A DNA stretch of 64,000 nt from Schistocerca nitens (GCF_023898315.1 NC_064616.1:648826974-648890973); one strand, 5' to 3'; positions 22,187 to 33,898 are shown, counted from the stretch's first letter. Notes: generated from the letters alone by a model not told the origin. Made by a program: numbers and translations.

Positions 22187-22423
22187 TATTTGTTTTTTAA
22201 ATAAAAACCGCCATTTCCTGCTGCACTGTATTTTATTTCTCCCAGACGCGTTTCGCCTTTTTCATTTTAGGGTATCTTCAGTGGGATTTAGAATAATACA
22301 GATTTGTTTTGATATGTGTTATTTGTAGATTATAAAACAGTTCACGTTTATGTAAATAAGAGGTTGCTTACAGAACCATAAGTAATCACCTTCTGGACTT
22401 GCTGCGGAAGATGGCCATGCAAA
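22187..22423 (-). mobile_element. Short insert with hammerhead-like motif, flanked by a 17-20 bp duplication
   Basis: The insert separates two copies of the host repeat sequence: CAAACTCGCTCATCAAA at 22170-22186 and CAAACTCAACACTCATCAAA at 22424-22443, which I read as an imperfect target-site duplication. The insert is about 237 bp and has no ORF. Penelope-like elements and non-autonomous retrozymes are known to carry hammerhead motifs; this may be such a remnant. Confidence 0.45.
22240..22286 (-). ncRNA. Hammerhead ribozyme-like motif (type I layout)
   Basis: On the minus strand, in order: UCCCA (22286-22282), CUGAAGA (22281-22275), 20 nt of putative stem II (22274-22255), GAAACGCGUC (22254-22245), and UGGGA (22244-22240). 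UCCCA and UGGGA pair perfectly as stem I. CUGANGA and GAAA are the invariant core. AC-GC-GU would form the very short stem III seen in Penelope-type hammerheads, with cleavage expected after GUC. Stem II pairs poorly (only a CC/GG pair), so this copy is probably inactive. The core match is seen directly; ribozyme identity is inferred. Confidence 0.5.
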
Positions 22424-22463
22424 CAAACTCAACACTCATCAAAATCTATAAGGTACTTGCTGT

Positions 22464-23001
22464 AGAGAGGATATAAAATGTAGACTGGCAATGGCAAGGA
22501 AATCGTTTCTGAAGAAGAGAAATTTGTTAACATCGAGTATAGATTTAAGTGTCAGGAAGTCGTTTCTGAAAGTATTTGTATGGAGTGTAGCCATGTATGG
22601 AAGTGAAACATGGACGATAACCAGTTTGGACAAGAAGAGAATAGAAGCTTTCGAAATGTGGTGCTACAGAAGAATGCTGAAGATAAGGTGGGTAGATCAC
22701 GTAACTAATGAGGAGGTATTGAATAGGATTGGGGAGAAGAGAAGTTTGTGGCACAACTTGACTAGAAGAAGGGATCGGTTGGTAGGACATGTTTTGAGGC
22801 ATCAAGGGATCACAAATTTAGCATTGGAGGGCAGCGTGGAGGGTAAAAATCGTAGAGGGAGACCAAGAGATCAATACACTAAGCAGATTCAGAAGGAGGT
22901 AGGTTGCAGTAGGTACTGGGAGATGAAGAAGCTTGCACAGGATAGAGTAGCATGGAGAGCTGCATCAAACCAGTCTCAGGACTGAAGACCACAACAACAA
23001 C
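22464..23001 (+). mobile_element. 5'-truncated RTE-like non-LTR retrotransposon with 9-bp TSD
   Basis: A 164-codon open frame (22491-22985) encodes the end of an RTE-type RT protein: SFLKVFVWSVAMYGSETWTI, AFEMWCYRRMLKIRW, DHVTNEEVLNRIGEKRSLW, RRRDRLVGHVLRHQG and the GKNRRGRPRDQY region, ending in AWRAASNQSQD. The 3' end is GACTGAAGACCACAACAACA. ACTTGCTGT occurs at 22455-22463 and 23002-23010, an exact target duplication. The EN and RT catalytic parts are missing by 5' truncation. The copy at 41.5-42.8 kb is the same family. The frame is intact, so the insertion is fairly recent. Confidence 0.88.
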
Positions 23002-23010
23002 ACTTGCTGT

Positions 23011-23830
23011 TGAGCTATAATCTTAAAATTTGGCAGGAAGCATGGTTCCACAGTAAAAGCAATGGTTAATTTGTAATTATATCACAAGAAAAATAATTTT
23101 TTTGTCATTTGTTATCCGACTGTCTGTCTGTCTGTTAAGACCCATTTGTCTCTGAAGCAAGTGGAGGTATCAAGTTGAAATTTATGTCACCTACTAAAGT
23201 CTACAGTCCCTTGCCTGTGTAAAAAAATTTAAGCTTCTACTTCAATGCAATAACAAGATAGGTCATTTATGTCACATATTTTGGTTTCTTGCCAGTATCG
23301 ATATCGATAATAGGCAAGAATCGTCGAAATTCTTGTTTTCCAGGATGGATGAATTATCTATACATGTAATTAAGTTTGTATGGAACCCTCGGTGCATGAG
23401 TCCTACGTGCACTTATCTGGATTTTTTAATGGGGCCTTGGGCCTTAAGCCCTGATAAAATCCTCAACCCGAAGGCTCATTTGAACACCACAGTATTTTAC
23501 TATGCATCGTCATATTTGAACTCTTACAAAGATTTTTTTAGTATGTTAATTCTAGCTACATTTCAATGTATTTTACAAAATACTCAATATGGCCCCAGGA
23601 TTAATAAGTAAAAAATGCACTGATGAATAGTATCGTGGCCATGATATATTGCTCAGGAAAATTACTTCTTCCTTTGGCTCTACAGAGAGACAAGACTATT
23701 GTTGTGAAGTTAGCCATTTAATTACTGTAATAATGAGTAATACTCTGCTGCCACTACTTATTCATTATGGCTAGGTTTTACCATAGAATCTGAATGCCAT
23801 TTAAATATGTCAATATTGGTATTTCCTCAT
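23011..23830. other. Continuation of old repeat, then unassigned sequence
   Basis: 23011-23310 continues the repeat of 21940-22186, and its 23100-23300 part also repeats that segment. From 23310 to 23830 I see no gene or repeat that I can name. Frames here are under 95 codons. Confidence 0.45.
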
Positions 23831-24228
23831 TGTATGCACAGGCTTTTCCCCCCGTGGCGATACATTGGAGTTTGAGTGTATAGTGCGAGAGGACTCATTG
23901 TCCTCCCCTTATTTCCACTCACAATAATTGGACGGCACAAATTATATGGTATAAGTGTTTATTAGAATAGACTTTACAATGTGGACAGGCAGCACACCAA
24001 CTGTGGCTCCTGGCTTGGCTGGGAGACATACACACCTGTCCGCTACAGGATCTCGAAGCTACCTGATCAGCTGTTACAACCGCTAGTCTTACCTGTGTGC
24101 ACAAAGGAGCTGGGAGATCCACTTCTGCACGTAGGTTCAAGATCTCCCGACAGGGAGCACACTATACTGGACAGTCTGACCTGTCCAGTTTGGAAGCTGC
24201 CACTAAATGGCAGTTGGAGTGAGTTGCA
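23831..24228 (-). repeat. 3' LTR of the Bel-Pao element
   Basis: Direct partner of 30126-30528. Shared landmarks: GATACATTGGAGTTTGAGTG, CACTCACAATAATTGGACGG, GGTTCAAG(A/G)TCTCCCGACA and CAGTTGGAGTGAGTTGCA at the right edge. Confidence 0.88.
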
Positions 24229-24460
24229 CAGACGAGACATACTCCCACTTTAAAATGAGTCTTCTCATTTTACAAATAACCATAATTTTAACAAACAACA
24301 AATCCAAAACACGGAAAACAATAAAAATATAACTGGACACAATAACAATGCACATAAAACATGAATACACTACCATTTTGGATGCCCACACCACCAAAAC
24401 ACCACTGTCACACTGCATTTGAAACACGATGGGTACTAACATGTAGGACACAAAACAATA

Positions 24461-24644
24461 GCTCTGAGCACTATGGGACTCAACTGCTGTGGTCATCAGT
24501 CCCCTGGAACTTAGAACTACTTAAACCTAACTAACCTAAAGACATCACACACATCCATGCCCGAGGCAGGATTCGAAGCTGCGACCGTAGCAGTCGCACG
24601 GTTCCGGACTGCGCGCCTAGAACCGCGAGACCACCGCGGCCGGC
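24461..24644 (-). mobile_element. Type-A SINE with 12-bp TSD
   Basis: Minus-strand copy: the plus strand reads GCTCTGAGCACTATGGGACT through GGCAGGATTCGAAGCTGCGA to CCGCGGCCGG. CACAAAACAATA at 24449-24460 and 24645-24656 is an exact target duplication within Bel-Pao DNA. Confidence 0.92.
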
Positions 24645-24977
24645 CACAAAACAATAAAGCATTAATATCGTACTGCATCAAGACATGAAAATCAGTACTA
24701 ACAACAGTTAGTCCACAAGAAACATCCACAGCTTCCCAAGCTGACCTTATGTATTAAGAGTTTGTTTCAGTAAATGGCAATTTGGCAGAGGCCCTGTATC
24801 ATATACACTACACAGATCTGAGTGAACACTTAACTGATTCACTGCTTAGGCAGGGGGGACAATTTTGCTATAGGCTTCGTAATCTGCCCAGTAGTGGTTT
24901 TTACCGTCACCACACACACACACACACTTATCAGGACCGGGAAACAGCTGGTCAATGACACCCAGCCTCCACACCAA

Positions 24978-25173
24978 ATGGTTCAAATGGCTCTGAGCAC
25001 TATGGGACTCAACTGCTGAGGTCATTAGTCCCCTAGAACTTAGAACTAGTTAAACCTAACTAACCTAAGGACAGCACAAACATCCATGCCCGAGGCAGGA
25101 TTCGAACCTGCGACCGTAGCGGTCTCGCGGTTCCAGACTGCAGCGCCTTTAACCGCACGGCCACTTCGGCCGG
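24978..25173 (-). mobile_element. Type-A SINE with 11-bp TSD
   Basis: Minus-strand copy with B-box-like GGTTCGAATCC (as its complement) and the usual AGCCATTTGAACCATTT end. CTCCACACCAA at 24967-24977 and 25174-25184 is the target duplication, next to the integrase end. Confidence 0.92.
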
Positions 25174-26470
25174 CTCCACACCAAGGGAGGCAGATTATCC
25201 TCCTTGAGCAGCACATGATTGCCAATCTGGGATTGCCATACTGCTTCCGATGTCCATTTTCTGCGTTGCTGTAGATCATGTATGTATTCTGTGAACCACC
25301 TTTTCCAAAAGGACTGATGCAACTGCTGTACAAGTTGCCATGTGTGCAACCTGTTGGTGGGAACCTCAACGACAGAGGGTTCAGGATGAGCACAAAGGGG
25401 CTGTCTGATTAGGAAATGACTAGGAGTGAGAGCAGCAGGAGAATCTAGCTCATCAGAGAGGAGACACAATGGCCTTGAATTCAAGTATGCTTCTATCTGA
25501 ATTATCACAGTAGTCAGTTCTTCAAAAGTCAGTACCAGCTTGTCAATGACGCATTTGAGATGCGACTTCATGCATTTGATTCCTGCCTCCCAGAGTCCAC
25601 CAAAGTGAGGGGCACGAGGTGGAGTGAACCTCCAACTGATTCCCTCTGAGGTCGAAAAATTCATCACACCTTAAACAGTAGCATCATTAGAGAAAAAAAG
25701 TTTAAGTTCATTGTTTGCACCTACAAATGTGGTGCCCTTGTCAGTTTACATGTGAGAAGGTTTCCCTCTTCTTGCAATGAAACGCCTAAGGACGACCAAA
25801 AATGAACTTGTTACCAAGCACTAACTAATCCTAAGTGGATGGCCTTGGTTGCCATGCAAATAAATAAAGTAATATAAGTCTTGGTGGTAACCTTACTCCA
25901 TCTTCCACCATGGTTTACAGCAATAGGACCTGCATAATCTACTCCACAGTGCTGGAATGGACGAGACTGGTTTACTCTAGCTGCACATAGTTGATGCATG
26001 AGTTGAATTGCTCTCTTAGACTTAAGCATAAAGCGTATTAAACATTTCCTGATAACTCCTTTGACTTTGTTACGCCTATTGGGGATCCAAAACCTCCTAT
26101 GCAACATAGCCAACAAAGGTTGTGACCCAGCGTGCAACAGATTTTCATGTTCATTTTTGTCAAATGATACTTAGGTATTATGAAAATAGGATGGCGCTCA
26201 TCATATGGTACATCAACATCCATTTATCTCCCTTCGGCATCAACAAATGGGTGCAAATCCCTTAATTTGCTATTATGTGGAATAGGGGAACTGGCCTTCA
26301 ACAACGCGATTTCATTGCCATATTCACTACGTTGAGCTGTGCCAAAGGCCCTTTTGATAGCGTTTTGGCATTCCTTTGGAATGAGTGACCCAGTTATTCT
26401 GTCTGATTGCTGAAGCCTAGTATTATTAGCAAACCTCAGTGCATAGGCCAAAACTCTGTAAGTTTTCTTG
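25149..26470 (-). pseudogene. Bel-Pao integrase
   Basis: Integrase joins the DNA copy to the genome. Minus-strand pieces in order: SDRITGSLIPKECQNAIKRA near 26400; the zinc-binding region MLHRRFWIPNRRNKVKGVIR near 26100, where one of the expected Cys residues is replaced; core Asp 1 in HCGVDYAGPI near 25950; core Asp 2 in TDKGTTFVGAN near 25735; Glu in HFGGLWEAGIKCMK near 25600; then AYLNSRPLCLLSDE and LTPSHFLIRQPL. The catalytic D-D-E set is readable, but stops and frameshifts split it into at least three frames (25149-25667, 25811-26137 and 26224-26451). The last part overlaps the SINE at 25173. Confidence 0.85.
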
Positions 26471-26493
26471 ACTGATGAATATTTACACAGCAG

Positions 26494-28239
26494 TTAATCA
26501 TCAAGTTTAATGACTGACACCAAGGAGACTTGCATACACCTTCTGTCAGGCGCACGTTCTACACTAAGTGGAGTACAGGTGTTGCAGTCGAGGTTGCAAG
26601 TGGGTAGCCATGACGGGCCAGACCACCACTGAACAAGTGAACTCAAATCAGCTGGATTAATACCACATGATAAGTGGTCAGTAGGATTATCCTCTGATTT
26701 GACATGTCTCGAGTTGGCAACTGAACTCAGTTCCTGGATTTCAGAGACTCTGTTGGCAACAAAAGTTTTCCAATGACCAGGACTACGATGCAGCCAACAG
26801 AGAACTATTGTGGCATCCGTGCACAAATGAATGTCGCCACTATCCATGATGTCTAAGGCATTGGCCACCTTGTGAATGAGTCGAGCAAGAAGCAGAGCAC
26901 CACATAATTCGAGTTGTGGAAGAGACTGTTGTTTTACAGGGGCAACCCGAGATTTGGCTGCAGCCAATGAGACAACACACTGTTATTGGGAAGAACATAT
27001 CTGACGCATACACACGCACCATATGCCAACTGTGAAGCATCAAAAAACCCTGAATTTCTAATTTAACATACTGGGGGCAGGGTATGATCTTCCTGTTAAT
27101 CAAAATACCATTTAGGGAAGGCAGTTGCACACAATCAGCATTCAGTTCATCAGTGAGGTTGGATGGAAGAATTTCATCCCAATCAAGGCGTAGTTGCCAC
27201 AAGCGCTACAAGAACAATTTACATCTTATGACTGCTGGACCTAGAAGCCCCAGCAGGTCATAGATTGATGCTATTGTAGACAAGACATTGTGCTTGGTAA
27301 CTTTTCATAGCCGATGACTCTTCAGCCTGTCACAGCCAGGGTGCCATAACATCCCTAACGTTTTTATGGCTTGTTCACCAGTGAGATGACAAGGCAAAGA
27401 CGTTTCTCTGGCCTGCACAGGATTTTTTTCCATGACCTTGTGACTATTGGAACACCATCTCCTCAGTGGAAACCCCCCAGAAGCACGTAGTTGAGTCAGC
27501 TGGGTTTGAAGTTCCTGAGCTTCAGCTTCTGTAGCTGATCCATCTAAGAAGTCGTCCACATAAAAGCTAGACATCGACGCTTGCAATGCCATTCGAAACC
27601 TATTTTGATTTTCCGGAGCCAACTGTTGAAGACATCTAGTAGCAAGGAAGGCACCAGAGCGGTTCCATAAGTCAGTGTACACAGTCTATATTCTTGCATC
27701 AGTTCAAACAGTGATTCCTGCCACACAATTCTCTGGAAGTTCCTATCATCAGCATGGAGAGACACTTGGAGATACATTTTTGCTACATCAGCTGACAGAG
27801 CCACATTAAAGGAGCGAAATTTTATAATAATAGAAAATAAATCTGGCTGGAAAGTCGGACCAACGATCAAGATATCATTGAGAGATACTCCATTGGAAGC
27901 GGCAGCAGAGCCATCAAATACTACCCTCAACTTAGTAGTGGAGCTGCATTCTTTGAAGACAGCATGATGTGGAAGGTAACACCTTGGACCACCAAAACCT
28001 TGAGAATTAAAGATTTCCATGTGTCCCAGTTCGACATTTTCATGCATGAATGCAGCATATTCCTTCTGCAGATTCGGCTGCCTTTTAAATCTCCTCTCAA
28101 GATGCACCAGTCTCCGAGGGGCTTGTTGTAAGGGTTTACAGTCAGGTTTCACTGGTATTCGAACCACAAATCTCCCTTCTTCATCTCGTGCTGTGTGGCG
28201 CTGAAAGTGAGCCTTACATAGTTTATCCTTCTTACTCAT
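26494..28239 (-). pseudogene. Bel-Pao reverse transcriptase and RNase H
   Basis: RT begins near 28140 with RFVVRIPVKPDCKPLQQAPR, followed by LRVVFDGSAAASNGVSLNDI and VALSADVAKMYLQV near 27800, then the catalytic FYVDDFLDGSATEAEAQEL near 27550. RNase H follows: QQSLPQLELCGALLLARLIH at about 26900-26960 and HLCTDATIVLCWLHRSPGHW near 26800. The frame changes near 27680-27700 and again around 27200-27300, and single stops occur. YVDD is intact. Length and order match Bel-Pao pol, in which protease precedes RT and integrase follows RNase H. Confidence 0.88.
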
Positions 28240-28358
28240 CGTTTTTGTAGACAGTTCCTCTAGCTCCCAAAGCCTTTGCAGTTTGACATCTTAATTGTCA
28301 CCTCTAATAAAGCACGAGGTCACTAGAACGAGGCATGTTGCATACAGCTGAAGGCATC

Positions 28359-28970
28359 CTACCAGACAAAATCCAGTGAAGGATGACTTGGTTTCACCAG
28401 CCTTTCCTTACAAATAACATCAAAGAAAACCTCAGCACTAAGAATTAAATTTACTGTGGCAGGCTTGTTGAGTTCTGGATCAGCGAGCGGAAGATTACAT
28501 GGGACACTCCAGGACCTTGTGTCTATCTTGCTCGCTGGTAGGTTACTGGTGACATGGTCTACGATAGTACAAGTGGTTCTAACATGAAAGTCGTTGAGCC
28601 TAGACGACAGTTCAACATTACAGGTGTACACTGAGGCTGCAAAGGCATTGTTTATACCTTTCACGGGAAATGAATGTTTTCTTCGTTTCAGTTTTAATGT
28701 CTCTGCCATGCCCTTAGATATAAAGGATAGCTGACTCGCACTATCTAACAGAACTCTGCAAACCTGCTGTCTACCCATGCTGTCCTTAATGTTGACAACA
28801 GCTGTTGCCAACAAAACATTATAATCGATGTTTGCTTTTCCGTTCGTAGCTTGATGGGCCAAGGAATGGCCTCCTGAATCACTATTCTGCTCATTCCTTG
28901 GATTGGCAGGCTTATGGAGCAGTATGTTGTACCTTCATTGACAGGTCTTATAAGGAGAAATCTTGCTTTT
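28359..28970 (-). pseudogene. Bel-Pao protease region
   Basis: A 167-codon minus-strand frame (28359-28862) contains VCRVLLDSASQLSFISKGMA, the retropepsin-like active-site block in which the usual D-S/T-G reads DSA, so the Gly is replaced. LATAVVNIKDSMGRQQ just before it is typical of the family. It ends with NLILSAEVFFDVICKERLV, a conserved Pao segment. The 28862-28970 part joins gag in a shifted frame. Confidence 0.8.
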
Positions 28971-29695
28971 AGTCGAGAAATGACCAGAGCGGATGCACAA
29001 AAAACAAAGCTTTTTTTGTCACATATGCCCACCGCTCATCGACATTTAGTGATTGAAACCCCTTGCATTTAGTGATAGTATGAGGTTCACTACAAAGATT
29101 ACATGACTCCTCAGTATCAGCATTAGCCAGATGAGCCCTCCTCACATGTCTCGTTTGATCTGAATTATTGGCATTTCGTTGCGGGTCCCTTGAAGTGTTA
29201 TCCCTGAACCTGATCAACTCAAGGGCCTGACATTTTGTTTCCAAAAAATCAATCAGTTGATTTAATGTGGTGAATGTCGAACCAGACATCTGTACCTCCC
29301 ACTCATGATGATCCGTGGATTGCATACTAGACAGAATCTCTTCCGAAAGAACAACTTCATGAAGTGAAACATCAGGTTTGAGAGCTTCTAGGGCCTTCAA
29401 ATGGCTACATACGTGATTAATTAGTTGCCGATAATCGCTCGCTGCGCCATGACCGACCGTAGCTAAGGTCAACAAAGCCTTAGCATGTGTGGCTGCAATT
29501 ATTTTTGGGTTATTATACCTCCGTGTAATAAGTTCCCAGGCTGTCGATAGATTTCCTGCTGTGGCAGCTATATGTTTCAATAGGTCTTTAGCTTCACCTC
29601 GCAAAGACGAATTAAGGTAATGAAGTTTTTGAACGTTGTCAATTGATTGCTAAATCTCTCTGCTTGACTAACTTCGCTTTCTCTGAGGGCTCCAT
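28969..29695 (-). pseudogene. Bel-Pao gag, with internal deletion
   Basis: Gag forms the particle. ATG at 29695 begins MEPSEKAKLVKQRDLAIN. Soon after, in another frame, comes IDNVQKLHYLNSSLRGEAKD, which in relatives lies about a hundred residues further on, so an internal deletion near 29640 is likely. The rest (211 codons, 28969-29604) has AWELITRRYNNPKII and LHEVVLSEEILSS, typical of the DUF1759-type Pao gag, and a zinc knuckle CNLCSEPHTITKC (CCHC) near 29090. Confidence 0.82.
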
Positions 29696-30125
29696 TTTAG
29701 GGCCGGGAAGATGATAGCAGGAAGCCAACAGTTGCATTTACCAGGTTGCAGCGGCAATACGAGGCAGTACGGACTGGAACAGCAGCGGCGTCACGGGCAC
29801 TGGCAGCTGGCGTGGCATCCGTTGCAGCCTCCGACGACGCGAAGTTTCGGCGGGAGCAGGAGGTGACGTCACCGATGATGCTGGCACCGGCACCTTCCTG
29901 TTCGCCTCGCGTTTGAGTTCGATACACACGAAACGTTCACGAATATGTCCCCGATCACCGTTGTTAAGGCTGTTATCGTCGAAGTCCCGAACAGGCCTTG
30001 GGACACTCGACGGCGGTCACCAACGAAACCGTTAACTTGCGCAGCTCACACGTGGTTTTTTAAAAGTTCACAAATACCAGAAAATAAATCCGCGCGAACT
30101 GTATCCGGCCCGGAGGACCAAAAAA

Positions 30126-30528
30126 TGTACGCACGGGCTCTTCCTCCTGTGGTGATACATTGGAGTTTGAGTGTATAGTGCGAGAGGACTCACTGTCCTC
30201 CTCTTATTTCCACTCACAATAATTGGACGGCACAAATTATATGGTATAAGTGTAGAATAAACTTTACAACTTGCACAGGCAGCGCGCCAACTGCGGCTCC
30301 TGGCATATAGCTGGGAGACATACACGCCCTTCCGCTATGGGGTCTCGAAGCTGCCTGATGTGCTGATCGGCCGTTACAACTGCTAGTCTTACCTGCGCAC
30401 ACAAAGGACCTGGGAGATCCATTTCTGCACGTAGGTTCAAGGTCTCCCGACAAGGAGCAGACTATACTGGACAGCCTGACCTGCCCAGTTTGGAAGCTGC
30501 CACTAGATGTCAGTTGGAGTGAGTTGCA
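30126..30528 (-). repeat. 5' LTR of the Bel-Pao element
   Basis: Partner of 23831-24228. Relative to it there are scattered substitutions and a few small indels. Transcription would start here on the minus strand. Confidence 0.88.
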
Positions 30529-31837
30529 GACCAAACACTCATCTATGATAGCTTTCAAACATCCAGCGTGAATACTGCGAACTGCATTCCTTAATGTCTG
30601 TATGTTTTTACACTACAATGCAAACATTTTCCGTAGGCTTAGCGACAGAAATGGAATGAGAAATTTCCAGACACAGAGCTGCCATCAGTCGTGACAAGAC
30701 CCCAACATAGAGCTTTCATTTGATACCCACAAGCAGAATCCATGAGTTGACATTAAGTCTGAATCGACCAGTGACTCTCCCACATATTCTAACTCCCCAG
30801 AGGTTGTCTTGTTAGCTGTGCAGAATTTCTACACTTGAAGGAAAATATATGGCATAGAGTGACTACACCACCATCTACACATTGCTAATGAGAGATAAAT
30901 CACATTCTGCAGCCAGACTGTTGAACTGAATCTTTACTATATTCTAAACCATCTTTACATTTTGATCTCCATCCTCTACATACAGTGCTGTGCTAACTGG
31001 GCTATATAAAGCTTGGTTTGGAAAAACTGTAAGAGGGTGGGGGAAGGACAGAAATAGATTCAAAACATCAAGGTAGTATGAGATACGACGTCATAAACAA
31101 TGACATGCCACTATTTGAGAATGAGAGCACGTGGCGACTAATAACAAACTTTACATAATTTGTAATTACAAACGTATAAGAAAATTTTTCTCGCTGACAC
31201 TCCTCACAGAACGATGCAAGGAAAAATGGTTATCGCTTAATACATTTTCGCTGTACATGCCGCAAAACTGCCGCATCAGGCATGAAGTTACAATGCATTA
31301 CTTCATTATTACTCATATTTTGCACACGATTACCACATATATCGCGACATGTAACGGCAAATTTATATCATTGTACGACACATATTTGAGGAGATACGAC
31401 ACCATAAACCTTCAGATGACTGAAAAACTGCCTCGCCCGACATGACGTTTTGTTTTATTACTTTATTACTACTAAACACAATTCGCAAGTGTGTTTAAAA
31501 AAAGTCTGTAAAACCAAGCGTGTACTCCAGTGCAACGTTGAGTCAAAATTTCAAATCAATCTGTCAAGTACTTTTGGAGATTTGCGATTAGCAAAATATA
31601 CATTTTCCATTAGTTTGTTCTTAATAGCAAATTTCGGAATGTTCTTGACTGACTTATTTGAAATTTTGACGCAACATTGCATGGTAATACGGTCTTATTT
31701 TTGTGCCAGTCCACCAGCGTATTCAATTCAAGCATGTCATATGTGAAGCGACTTCAATAAATTCCTTATAAAAACACTATTGCCGTAACACAGTTGATTT
31801 TGCGCTGATAAAAGATGTTTTATACATTATCCGGCTA
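30529..31837. other. Interval with no recognisable gene
   Basis: Frames up to 104 codons (31131-31445 plus) show no motif that I recognise. AT-rich. I found no paired repeats. Confidence 0.5.
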
Positions 31838-31839
31838 TA

Positions 31840-32937
31840 CACTTAAGCGCCAAAGAAAGTGGTATAAGCATGCGTATTCAAATACAGATATATTTCAACA
31901 GGCATAATACGGCGCTGCAGTCGGCAACGCCTATATAAGAGAAATGTCTGGCGCAGTTGTTAGATCGGTTACTGCTGCTATAACGGCAGTTATTAAGATT
32001 TAAGTGAGTTGGAACGCTGCGTTATAGTCGGCGCACGAGCGATGCGACACAGCATATCCAAGGTAGCGATGAAGTGGGGACTTTCCCGTACGACAATTGC
32101 ACGTTGTGACAGAACTGCAACCCTCCCGCAAATTGCTGCAGATTTCAGTGCTGGGCCATCAGCAAGTGTCAGCGTGCGAACCATTCAACGAAACATCATC
32201 GATATGGGCTTTCGGAGCCGAAGGCCCACTCGTGTACCCTTGATGACTGCACGACACAAAGCTTTACACTTCGCCTGGGCCCGCCAACACCGACATTGGA
32301 CTGTTGACGACTGGAAGCCTGCTGCCTGGTCGGACGAGTCTCGCATCAAATTGTATCGAGAGCATGGAAGTATGTGGGTATGGACACAACCCTCATGAAT
32401 CCATGAACTCTACAAGTCAGCAGGGGACTGTTCAAGAGGGTGGAGGCCCTGTAATGATGTGGGGAGTGTGCAGCTGGAGTGATATGAGACCCCTGATACG
32501 TCTAGATACGACTCTGACAGGTAACACGTACTTAATCATCCTGTCTGATCACTTGCATCGTTACATGTCCATTGTGCTTTCCAGCGGATTTGGGCAATTT
32601 CAGCAGGACAATGCGACACCCCACAGTCCAGAATTGCTACGGAATGGCTCCAGGGACACTCTTCTGAGTTTAAACACTTCTGCTGGCCATCAAACTCCAC
32701 AGACATGAACATTGTCGAGCATATCTAGGATGCCTTGCAAATTGCTTTCAGAAGAGATCTCAACCTCCTCGCACTCTTACAGATTTACGGACAGCCTTCT
32801 CCAGGGTGTCAGTTCCCTCCAGCACTACTTCAGACATTAGTTGAGTCCATGCCACGTAGTGTTGCAGCACATCTGCGTGCTCGCTGGGACCCTACACGAT
32901 ATTAGGCAGGTGTACCAGTTTCTTTGGCTCTACAGTG
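31840..32937 (+). mobile_element. Tc1-like transposon with TA target duplication
   Basis: The ends form an inverted repeat: CACTTAAGCGCCAAAGAAAG at the left and, as the complement, CACTGTAGAGCCAAAGAAAC at the right, each continuing with TGGTA. TA flanks both sides (31838-31839 and 32938-32939). About 1.1 kb with one degenerate transposase inside. Confidence 0.88.
32009..32910 (+). pseudogene. Tc1-like transposase
   Basis: Cut-and-paste DDE transposase. The first 130 codons (32009-32398) hold the paired helix-turn-helix (HSISKVAMKWGLSRTTIARC, SVSVRTIQRNIIDMGFRSR) and the first catalytic Asp in AWSDESRIKL. The frame then shifts: GGGPVMMWGVCSWSDMRPLI and the second Asp in GQFQQDNATPH are read from 32304-32708. 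The third acidic residue lies in STDMNIVEHI near 32700, in yet another frame and followed by a stop. At least two frameshifts and one stop make it inactive. No intact start of the usual length is evident; the first Met may be internal. Confidence 0.85.
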
Positions 32938-33599
32938 TAGTAGGTAATGGCCGACCAAAGATAAGATTTTTGTACGTTGCCTTAACGAACATATTTACAT
33001 TATTTGCTGTCAAACGTGTGACACACTAAGTGGTGTTGATTGTTAATTTGTAACTATGATCACATAGCATTTCTTTTATTCTCGAATCAGTTATCCCACC
33101 CAAACAAAAAGCAGTTGGCAGATCTACAGCTCAATCAAAAAGGAAATAGACTTAAGCTACAGAAACCGACGGGCAACAGGAAATAAGACTACAAACCGTT
33201 CGAGTACGTACTGTTCAAGCCCGTCCGTTCATCGAGAAGCAAGGCTGAAAACCTCTCGAGTACATTCTGCTCCATCTAGATCCGGGCTGCCCACGGTGTG
33301 CCAAGCTTCAAGCGTGCAGGCCCGTCCTGTCTCGGCTTTGCTCTGTCCTTCTCGTAAGCAGCAGGACAACGCGACATATCATTTAGTTTACCGCTGTGGC
33401 ATTTTTCGTTCGGCACAATTCTCTTCATTTCGCAGAATCGTGATGCCAGCGCTCTCTAACCTTCGCTGTTTGTTCATGGTATGGACGACGTTCACAGGTC
33501 CAGTGGCTGTTTGCACTGAAAAAGGCAGTCAAGCAATCAATCGTCACAAATATTTAAAAATGAATGGGAATGATAGAAGGGAGGGATGAGAATTCCCAG
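32938..33599. other. Interval before the hAT relic
   Basis: A 97-codon plus-strand frame (33296-33589) has no motif that I recognise. It may be the non-coding 5' part of the hAT element that follows. Confidence 0.4.
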
Positions 33600-33898
33600 T
33601 ATATATTATGCAATCGCATAACCTACAGGTACTGCAAATTTGCTGTGAAATGACATTATAGTACCGTGCAGAAAGAATTAAAAGATTTAGTTGGCAATGA
33701 ACAAGCCAAAAATTGCAACGATCGACAGACGGGGTTCATTGATCTCCACATTATGGAGCACTTTGTGCTAAATTTGCTGGCATGGAGCACGTGAAGAAAT
33801 TGGTGGTACGAATAATATAATTTCTGAAGTCGCACGCGTTATTCCAGTGCCAGTTGCAACAGTTTTCGATTGAAGTGAACGAACAGCATTGAGACATA

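Larger units (their letters stand above)
23831..30528 (-). mobile_element. Bel-Pao LTR retrotransposon, complete in layout but degenerate
   Basis: Two direct repeats of about 400 bp (23831-24228 and 30126-30528) flank minus-strand gag, protease, RT, RNase H and integrase remains in Bel-Pao order. On the element strand the LTRs start TGCAACTCACTCC and end near GTGCGTACA. The sequence after the 5' LTR reads TTTTTTGGTCCTCCGGGCC, which is where the primer-binding region is expected. The LTRs differ at many positions, so the insertion is old. I could not identify a matching target duplication. Two type-A SINEs have inserted in the 3' untranslated part (24461-24644 and 24978-25173). Confidence 0.88.
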
